A DNA stretch of 8,239 nt from Flavobacterium sp. GTDB taxonomy: Bacteria; Bacteroidota; Bacteroidia; Flavobacteriales; Flavobacteriaceae. Under the pieces are notes generated by a model, which was not told the origin of the DNA, did no database searches, and saw only the letters and a list, made by a program, of their open reading frames with translations. Shown in pieces: positions 1-5,520 of this stretch; position 1 is the first letter of the stretch; each line of letters begins with the position of its first letter. Location: contig JAHEBK010000063.1 of assembly GCA_024642295.1 (NCBI GenBank), positions 1 to 8,239 on the forward strand, given 5' to 3'. A program made the position numbers and the translations under genes.

Positions 1-340
1 CCCATTCTAGATATGAATTTGTGCCCATAACCATTACATAAGCCGATCTAAGGAGTATGTTTTGACTAATATCTACAATAAGTTTTCCGCTAATTGTGAT
101 TCCTGATAGGTTGACATTTTCATCTAAAACGACAACTGAATTTGCTGGAATGTTTACAGTATCTCCAGTAGTAGGCTTTACGCCACCTACCCAGGTACTC
201 GCCTGAGACCATTTGGCAATTCCAGTGATATTAGAGCCTACAGGTGTGCTTACAGAAGCAGTTGCTATAGAGGTTATCTGAGCATTTATACTAACGATAC
301 TCGATATAAGTAGTGTTGCTATTAGTATTGTTCTTTTCAT
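1..340 (-). CDS. G8-domain secreted protein, paralogue B (5' part only)
   Basis: This is the first 113 codons of a gene that continues past the left edge. The start is the ATG at 340-338, followed by a signal peptide of about 21 residues (MKRTILIATL..., ending N-A-Q). A G8-domain core follows: W50-V-G-G, P56, G59-D60, I64-P65. The stretch matches the start of the large G8 gene at 5333 almost throughout. By hand alignment about 62 of 91 mature positions are identical, with a single one-residue indel, so it is a paralogue from duplication. The full protein probably also has a CEMIP-like beta-helix, but that lies outside the window. The start is only 12 bases after the sulfatase stop, so it is most likely co-transcribed with the sulfatase and has no promoter of its own. 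The frame is clean and there is no sign of decay. By analogy it is exported and acts on extracellular polysaccharide; enzymatic activity is inferred only. Confidence 0.88.
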   Translation of the reverse strand, partial: MKRTILIATLLISSIVSINAQITSIATASVSTPVGSNITGIAKWSQASTWVGGVKPTTGDTVNIPANSVVVLDENVNLSGITISGKLIVDISQNILLRSAYVMVMGTNSYLEW

Positions 341-352
341 AGTTATGTTAGT

Positions 353-1804
353 TTAGTTTTTTAAAGGGAAATAATGATTGTACCACTCGACTTCTTGTCC
401 TTCTCCAGAAGGCTCAAGATTTTTATAATAAAGGGTTTTTTCCCATTTATTTAGTTTTACTTTCATTTGTTTAACTTTTTCAGGATACTGAGCGATAAGA
501 TTTGTAGTTTCAGAAATATCCGCTTTTAGATTGAATAAAAATTCTCTGTCTTTTTGTTTTAAATATTTAAAATCACCCTCTCTTATAGCAGTTTGTTGCC
601 AAAACCTCCAGTATAATGCTTCATGCGGACTTCCTTTAATATCATTGTTTAAATAAGGAATTAAATTTACACCATCCAATTCTTTAATAGGTTTTAAACC
701 TGCTAGCTGTACACAAGTTGCAGCTACGTCTAGTGATATTACAGGTTCGTCGTAAACTTTTCCTTTTGGCAACCCCGCAGGCCAGTTTACAATAAACGGT
801 ACTCGTATACCTCCTTCAGAAAGCATGCCTTTCTCACCGTTTAGTGGTGTGTTCAAAGAACCATCCCAAGCGCCATTTGGGAATGATATAGGAAGGTCTT
901 TCATATCTATTTTTAGAGGTGCCCCATTGTCACTAATAAAGAAAATAATAGTATTTTCTTCTAATCCTAAATTTCTTAATGTTGATTTTAGTTTTCCAAC
1001 ACCATCATCTACTGCAGAAATCATAGCTAGAGCATATTGTCTTCTTTTAGCCATATTTCCAGGAAAACGGCTTAAATATTTTTCGGGAGCTTCCAAAGGA
1101 ACATGTGGAGCAAAATAAGACAGGTAATAAAAAAATGGATTGTCCTTGTTTTTTTTAATAAAACTTAGAGCAGCATCAGTTTGGATATCTAATCGATATC
1201 CTTCTTGTGTTATCCAGCCTTCTTCTTTATTTTTGCCGTCAAGTGTATAGGTTGTCCAATACCTGTTTATATACCCTTCAAACGTTTGATCAAAACCACG
1301 GCGGTTACTCATATAAGGTAATTTCTTTTCAAAAGGAATATCTGATGGTTTGTAATCCTCTTTATTGTTGATCTCAGGCATCTCTTTTTGCATCCATTTT
1401 TCTTGAACATGTAGCGGTTCTAAATGCCATTTCCCTGCCATTCCCGTTGCGTATCCAGCCTCTTTTAAGCGTTGCGCAATAGTGATTTCATTTAGTGGAA
1501 GTGGAAGTGTGCCGTTATGGTCAGTACCAAATTTCTCCTGATATCTTCCTGTCAATAATCCTGACCTAGAAGGGACACATTGGGGAGCAGTTACATAACC
1601 AGATGTCATTCTGACACCAGTTTTTGCTAGTATATCAATATTTGGAGTTTTTACATCAGCTACTTGTCCTTGAATACCCAAGTCGGCATAACCCATATCA
1701 TCTGTAAAAATGACTATGATATTAGGTTTTTTTTCTACAACTGTTTTTTTTGAAGCACAGCTATAGTTTATTAAGACAAAAAGTATAATGATGTATTTGT
1801 TCAT
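353..1804 (-). CDS. Family S1 formylglycine-dependent sulfatase, lipoprotein
   Basis: A 483-residue sulfatase that hydrolyses sulfate esters, probably on a polysaccharide or its oligosaccharides. Visible S1 features are the metal-binding D35-D36 (TDDMG); the modification motif C76-V-P-S-R80, whose cysteine would be converted to formylglycine; K125 and H127 in GKWHL; H234 in FAPHVP; D292-N293 in SDNG; and K325 in GEKG. All expected catalytic and Ca-binding positions are therefore present, and the length is normal for the family. The N-terminus is short and hydrophobic and ends N-Y-S-C16. This fits a relaxed Bacteroidota lipobox, so the protein is probably a membrane-anchored lipoprotein. Activity requires a sulfatase-maturating enzyme, which is not encoded here. 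The gene has its own predicted promoter at 1849-1889 and lies 12 bases upstream of the second G8 gene, so the two probably form one unit. The S1 subfamily, and hence the exact sulfate position cleaved, cannot be determined by eye. Confidence 0.95.
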   Translation of the reverse strand: MNKYIIILFVLINYSCASKKTVVEKKPNIIVIFTDDMGYADLGIQGQVADVKTPNIDILAKTGVRMTSGYVTAPQCVPSRSGLLTGRYQEKFGTDHNGTLPLPLNEITIAQRLKEAGYATGMAGKWHLEPLHVQEKWMQKEMPEINNKEDYKPSDIPFEKKLPYMSNRRGFDQTFEGYINRYWTTYTLDGKNKEEGWITQEGYRLDIQTDAALSFIKKNKDNPFFYYLSYFAPHVPLEAPEKYLSRFPGNMAKRRQYALAMISAVDDGVGKLKSTLRNLGLEENTIIFFISDNGAPLKIDMKDLPISFPNGAWDGSLNTPLNGEKGMLSEGGIRVPFIVNWPAGLPKGKVYDEPVISLDVAATCVQLAGLKPIKELDGVNLIPYLNNDIKGSPHEALYWRFWQQTAIREGDFKYLKQKDREFLFNLKADISETTNLIAQYPEKVKQMKVKLNKWEKTLYYKNLEPSGEGQEVEWYNHYFPLKN

Positions 1805-1848
1805 TTTAGATTGATGTTAAAAAATTAAATTACATTGAAATAAACGCA

Positions 1849-1889
1849 CCAAGATATTGTATTAAAATATATTACTCATCCTGCTCAAT
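1849..1889 (-). promoter_or_regulatory. Promoter with upstream CAGGAT box for the sulfatase
   Basis: Read on the minus strand, ATT (1889-1887), three bases, CAGGAT (1883-1878), exactly 21 bases, then TATCTTGG (1856-1849). The last is a one-mismatch version of the Bacteroidota -7 element TAnnTTTG. The predicted transcript start is near 1843, giving a leader of about 40 bases before the sulfatase ATG. The same arrangement precedes the large G8 gene and the plus-strand glycosidase. With the G8 promoter the match is longer: TCAGnATTnAGCAGGAT in both. There is no clear TTG at -33, so the promoter may depend on an activator bound at the box. It lies between the G8 terminator and the sulfatase start, as expected for an independent unit. 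Confidence 0.6.
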
Positions 1890-1904
1890 GCTGAATTGAT
1901 GAAC

Positions 1905-1938
1905 AAACAAAGCCAGAAAATATTTTCTGGCTTTGTTT
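1905..1938 (-). terminator. Intrinsic terminator after the large G8 gene
   Basis: A perfect inverted repeat with 17-base arms (1905-1921 and 1922-1938) and no spacer; in RNA a few central A/U bases would open as the loop. The core is AAAGCCAGAAAAT pairing with ATTTTCTGGCTTT. It begins 30 bases beyond the stop codon of the large G8 gene. On the minus strand the stem runs into a short T-rich tail (TTTGTTTGTTC); on the plus strand it runs into six T residues. It could therefore stop transcription in both directions. It separates the G8 gene from the sulfatase unit. Confidence 0.8.
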
Positions 1939-1967
1939 TTTGATTTGCTATTTAGGTTGAATAAAGT

Positions 1968-4900
1968 TTAGTTTTTGTAAACCTTTTTTTGTTCTATCAC
2001 ACCATCAGTATTTATTTCTACTAGGTATTGGCCTTTATTTAGACTGCTAGTGTTTAGTCTGATAGTTTCGTTATTTAGGAATGTTTGTTCCAGAACCAAT
2101 TGCCCTAATAAAGAATATATTTTAATATCAGTTTTTTCGTACCTACTAGTTTTAGTTTTAACATTTACTTCATTTGTAAATGGATTAGGGAATAGGATTG
2201 TAGTATCGATATCCGAAATCTCATCATTTTCTATTGCTGTTTTATCATCAGCAAGTTTAGAGGTCGCACTAGTACCACAATTTGAAGTTAATATACGGCT
2301 ATAACTAGAAGGGACTTCCTTACTAAGTTTGATTGATTTGAAATCTACTGTTGTCGTATTTGTGGTAGTAGAACATTCACGAAATCTAAATCTTAAACCT
2401 ATAACTTCATCTAATTGTTCTGGGGTTAAGTTTAGTCTAATACGGTTGCTGTTAGAAGGATGGTATATTCCTAATGAATTTGTGCCTTCGTTTGCATCAA
2501 TGACAAAAACCTCAACTGGGGAACCAGTATAATTTAAGTCTATATATTTAAATTCTCTCCATATTTGTCTGTCAAAATCGATTTGATAATTTATAATTTC
2601 ATTCACTCCATTGTTGTTTTTGTTAAATGTGAACGAATTGGAGTTATCTACACTATCTGATGGGTCGCTACCGTTACCAGTTAATGGAGTAAAAGTCAAA
2701 CTACCAGGAGAACTTATTGAACCTCTACTGTCGACTCCAACTTCAAAATCTGCAAGAGTTACAAAGTCATCCTTTTCTTTAGCAGGTTTCCCTGGGTTAA
2801 ATGTAATCTCGACATCTTTTGCGGAGTAATCGTATGATAAAACACTAGTGTTAATGTCGGCATCTGGAGTGTCTGCTTTATATTTTACATACAGTGTGTT
2901 GTTTAGTAGTAAAAAAGCTTGGTTTGCACTATTTGTTAATTGGGTAAGGGAATTTACTTTAGTTGCATTAATTACAGTGGTAGCCGAGGGAACATTTGTA
3001 TACTTTGCAATAAAGGTATCGTCTTTCTTTGTTGTCCATCGAAACTGTGATGTCATAGTGTTTGGGGTTTCATGAAATTGAAAGGTGTAATCGATGTTTT
3101 CGCCAAGGATTATTGGGGTTTGTAGGTCCCAACCTTTGCGTAGTAAATCAAAAGCAACTGGTCCATCAGACCTCATTTGGTAAATAAATCGGCTTTCTTG
3201 TATGGCTATATCATTATCACTTCCCCATCCAGGCCAATTCTGAAGCATTGCGTATCTAGTTCCAGTGGTAACGAACGCATTCCAAGTTGTTATACGAGTT
3301 CTTCTACTGGCGTCTAGTGGTAGATTAAAATTAGTTTGATAAATTCTATTTGCAAATAATGGTTCACTAATTCTAGTATTGGTTATAGCAGGCGTTATTC
3401 TCCCTCCTGCAATTCCAGAGATACTTCCATCTTTGTCTATCCAACCAGAAACATAACTATATGAACGAGCTGGGTCTTCAACATCAGATAGTTTATTGAA
3501 ATTTACTTGACTATCAAAAGGAACGTTTTCAAAAGTGACCCCAGATGATGTGAAGTTAGGATATTTACCACTCGACTGTCTTGTGCCAATACAAATTTCG
3601 TTTGGTGTATCAAAGTCAGCTAAATGGATTTTCTTAAAATCGGTTGAACCATTATACATTTGCGCGCCCAGTATTTGTATGGTAGGTTTATGGTAGCTTT
3701 CAGTACCTGTATTTTCGTTTCTTGCCACAAATAAAGTGTTTTCTACGTAGGCATTAAAAGATAAAAAAGCCATAAATTCTCCTTCACCAATGCTACCATT
3801 AATGAAGCTGTTGTTTACACCTCCACGTGTCCAAATACAGTTTCTACTTTTAAAGGTGGTGAAATTTTTAAAAACGTGTTTTAGGGTGTCTCCATTAACA
3901 TCCAATAGAGGATGTTGGTTGTTAATTTTAACTTCACGATTTGAAACAATCATATCACCTTCAATCATAATACCTCTTTTTTCATTCGTATGAGCTCTAT
4001 TGCCATCAAATTCTAAGAGTGGAAACTCACGAGGAGAATAGCTATTTGGTTTTGCACCTGACCTTAAAACTGTCGTAACAGGAATTAACCAATACCCTGA
4101 ACCCTCAGAACCTGCAGCAGCATTGCCAATAAATCGGTTATTGGGATTAGTAATCCAAAAGGTGGCAGGTTCATCTGCTTCAACAGGTTCTAATGCTGTA
4201 GCTTTTGTAGCTTTTTTAGTAAGGATTCCTAAGTTGTCTTTAAATACATTTAATTCTTCATCACCATCTTCGAGCATAAAACCGTGGCCAACATGATTAT
4301 AGGCTACATTTCCTTCTACAAGTGCTCTGTTGGTTCCATGAACGACAACGGCTCTGTTTGATGATTCGCGGATACTACAATTTTTTATGTATTGTCCGTT
4401 TACGTCACCTGCTATATGCCAATGAAAAGGATATCTTCCTATTTTTCCTTTTTGACCTACTGTATTGAATTCGACACCCTCAATATGCGCTTGTGATCCT
4501 ACCATTACCATCACACTAGCATTAAATCCTGCATTTTGTCCAGAAACTGGAGTACCTATTATCTTTAAATTTCGTGAAAGTAGTCCTACCTCAGCACGCT
4601 GATCCATAGTCATTGTGTTACTGTTGTATTTTAATAACTTTCCAAAATGCATGTAAGAAAGGTCTTTATCAATCGTTATATATTGTCCGTTTATGGCAGT
4701 AATTTTTACAACCTCAGCATTTTCAGGGGCATAGTCTGTTGAAGCAATAACAATTTCGTCGTCAATTTCCCAATTTACAGCTTGCTTTAACCTAATAATT
4801 CTATTGCCACTACCACTATTAGCTGTTTCGGCTAACTGTGTCCATGATTTTTTAGGTTTTCCATGCATTTCAATTTGCCCACCATCCATTGCAACTAGCA

Positions 4901-5333
4901 TTTTTGTGTTCATGCTAGTCATTGGAATAGTTGCTGCAGGATTGTCGCCATATAATTCAATCCTTCCGGTATTTAGATAAGGTTCTGCTTCTGTACCCCA
5001 TTCTAAATAAGCTCCTGAACCCATGACCATAATATATGCCGATCTGAAAACGACATTTTTGCGGATATCAATGATAAGTTTTCCATTGATAGTGATTCCA
5101 GCCAAGTCAATGTCTTCATTCAAAACAACTGCTGAATTTGCGGGAATAGTTACCACATCTCCAGCAACGGGTTTTACACCACCTACCCAGGTACTACTAC
5201 TAGTCCATTTAGGAATTCCTGAAATATTAGAACCTACTGGTGTACTTACCGTATAGGCTATCGACGTTTTCTGTGCGTGTATTGTTAATACGCTGGATAA
5301 AAAAAGTAGTAATAGAATAATGTTTTTCTTCAT
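1968..5333 (-). CDS. G8-domain, CEMIP/TMEM2-like beta-helix protein with type IX sorting domain
   Basis: A 1121-residue exported protein. In order: signal peptide 1-21 (MKKNIILLLL..., ending H-A-Q); G8 domain about 40-165, with W49-V-G-G, P55, G58-D59 and I63-P64; parallel beta-helix about 265-610; further beta-rich regions about 640-850; an unassigned beta-sandwich-like module about 858-1003; and a C-terminal type IX secretion (Por) sorting domain about 1045-1121 (FPNPF..., KIYSLLGQLV, L-N-K-G-Y-like end). The helix has the hallmark segment of animal CEMIP/TMEM2: G299-R-Y-P-F-H304-W-H306-I-A-G-D310, then N326-R-A, V331-H-G-T, and G349-H-G-F-M-L-E355-D-G. CEMIP and TMEM2 depolymerise or bind hyaluronan, so action on an acidic polysaccharide is inferred, not shown. 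I chose the ATG at 5333 because a signal peptide follows directly, the paralogue at 340 starts at the same place, and the predicted promoter lies inside any longer version. No Shine-Dalgarno site is seen; the leader is A/C-rich. Confidence 0.9.
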   Translation of the reverse strand: MKKNIILLLLFLSSVLTIHAQKTSIAYTVSTPVGSNISGIPKWTSSSTWVGGVKPVAGDVVTIPANSAVVLNEDIDLAGITINGKLIIDIRKNVVFRSAYIMVMGSGAYLEWGTEAEPYLNTGRIELYGDNPAATIPMTSMNTKMLVAMDGGQIEMHGKPKKSWTQLAETANSGSGNRIIRLKQAVNWEIDDEIVIASTDYAPENAEVVKITAINGQYITIDKDLSYMHFGKLLKYNSNTMTMDQRAEVGLLSRNLKIIGTPVSGQNAGFNASVMVMVGSQAHIEGVEFNTVGQKGKIGRYPFHWHIAGDVNGQYIKNCSIRESSNRAVVVHGTNRALVEGNVAYNHVGHGFMLEDGDEELNVFKDNLGILTKKATKATALEPVEADEPATFWITNPNNRFIGNAAAGSEGSGYWLIPVTTVLRSGAKPNSYSPREFPLLEFDGNRAHTNEKRGIMIEGDMIVSNREVKINNQHPLLDVNGDTLKHVFKNFTTFKSRNCIWTRGGVNNSFINGSIGEGEFMAFLSFNAYVENTLFVARNENTGTESYHKPTIQILGAQMYNGSTDFKKIHLADFDTPNEICIGTRQSSGKYPNFTSSGVTFENVPFDSQVNFNKLSDVEDPARSYSYVSGWIDKDGSISGIAGGRITPAITNTRISEPLFANRIYQTNFNLPLDASRRTRITTWNAFVTTGTRYAMLQNWPGWGSDNDIAIQESRFIYQMRSDGPVAFDLLRKGWDLQTPIILGENIDYTFQFHETPNTMTSQFRWTTKKDDTFIAKYTNVPSATTVINATKVNSLTQLTNSANQAFLLLNNTLYVKYKADTPDADINTSVLSYDYSAKDVEITFNPGKPAKEKDDFVTLADFEVGVDSRGSISSPGSLTFTPLTGNGSDPSDSVDNSNSFTFNKNNNGVNEIINYQIDFDRQIWREFKYIDLNYTGSPVEVFVIDANEGTNSLGIYHPSNSNRIRLNLTPEQLDEVIGLRFRFRECSTTTNTTTVDFKSIKLSKEVPSSYSRILTSNCGTSATSKLADDKTAIENDEISDIDTTILFPNPFTNEVNVKTKTSRYEKTDIKIYSLLGQLVLEQTFLNNETIRLNTSSLNKGQYLVEINTDGVIEQKKVYKN

Positions 5334-5400
5334 GGTATTTAATTTTGGTTGGTTAATTGTTAATATTTGTTGGTTGATTTTAATTAAAATGGAACAAAGG

Positions 5401-5446
5401 CAAACATAAAATGAAAATATAGGAAAACAATCCTGCTGAATACTGA
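5401..5446 (-). promoter_or_regulatory. Promoter with CAGGAT box for the large G8 gene
   Basis: On the minus strand TATGTTTG (5408-5401) is an exact match to the Bacteroidota -7 consensus TAnnTTTG. A -33 TTG lies at 5430-5428 with a 19-base gap. Directly upstream, and overlapping the TTG by one base, is ATTnnnCAGGAT (5441-5430), which ends exactly 21 bases before the -7 element. Further out, TCAG (5446-5443) is shared with the sulfatase promoter. Transcription would begin near 5395, leaving a leader of about 60 bases before the ATG at 5333. This is the best-formed promoter in the window. Confidence 0.72.
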
Positions 5447-5467
5447 TAAAACCATATTGCACAGGAT
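5430..5467. promoter_or_regulatory. Inverted operator pair between the divergent genes
   Basis: Two copies of the same 12-base pattern face each other: ATCCTGnnnAAT at 5430-5441 and ATTnnnCAGGAT at 5456-5467, with 14 bases between them. Their centres are 26 bases apart, and the outer CAGGAT cores are 32 bases apart, about three helical turns. Each copy sits at the -33/-45 position of one of the two divergent promoters, so a shared regulator could act on both genes from here. The regulator is not encoded in the window. That it is an activator is inferred from the position and from the weak -33 elements. Confidence 0.5.
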
Positions 5468-5496
5468 GGTTTTTTTAAAAGATAAAACTAGATTCG
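5456..5496 (+). promoter_or_regulatory. Promoter with CAGGAT box for the two-barrel glycosidase
   Basis: ATT (5456-5458), three bases, CAGGAT (5462-5467), 21 bases, then TAGATTCG (5489-5496), which has one mismatch to TAnnTTTG. The predicted transcript start near 5502 gives a short leader of about 20 bases before the ATG at 5521. The -7 element taken alone is weak. The call rests on identical box-to-element spacing at the other two promoters and on a sensible distance to the gene. Confidence 0.5.
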
Positions 5497-5520
5497 CTTA
5501 TTGAAACTAATTTTAGTTGT

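Noticed and set aside
481..486. Another CAGGAT inside the sulfatase gene
   Set aside because: It lacks the ATT at the expected position, has no -7 element 21 bases downstream and lies in coding sequence, so it is a chance match.
825..1118. Open frame on the plus strand inside the sulfatase gene
   Set aside because: It is antisense to conserved sulfatase sequence, has no promoter or recognisable protein features, and is a reading-frame shadow.
2050..5256. Several short plus-strand open frames across the large G8 gene
   Set aside because: All lie opposite a well-supported 1121-residue coding frame and show no domain, signal or start context of their own.
5341..5376. Repeated CAACCAA-like pieces in the G8 leader (minus strand)
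   Set aside because: Short, imperfect and A/C-rich. This is common in Bacteroidota leaders without Shine-Dalgarno sites, and no riboswitch fold is evident.
5377..5390. 14-base perfect palindrome ATTTTAATTAAAAT in the G8 leader
   Set aside because: Composed only of A and T in a very AT-rich leader, weak as RNA structure, and not repeated at the other promoters.
5334..5462. A 43-residue N-terminal extension of the large G8 protein from an upstream in-frame ATG
   Set aside because: The predicted promoter lies within this stretch. The signal peptide begins only at the ATG at 5333, and the paralogue at 340 starts at the equivalent position.
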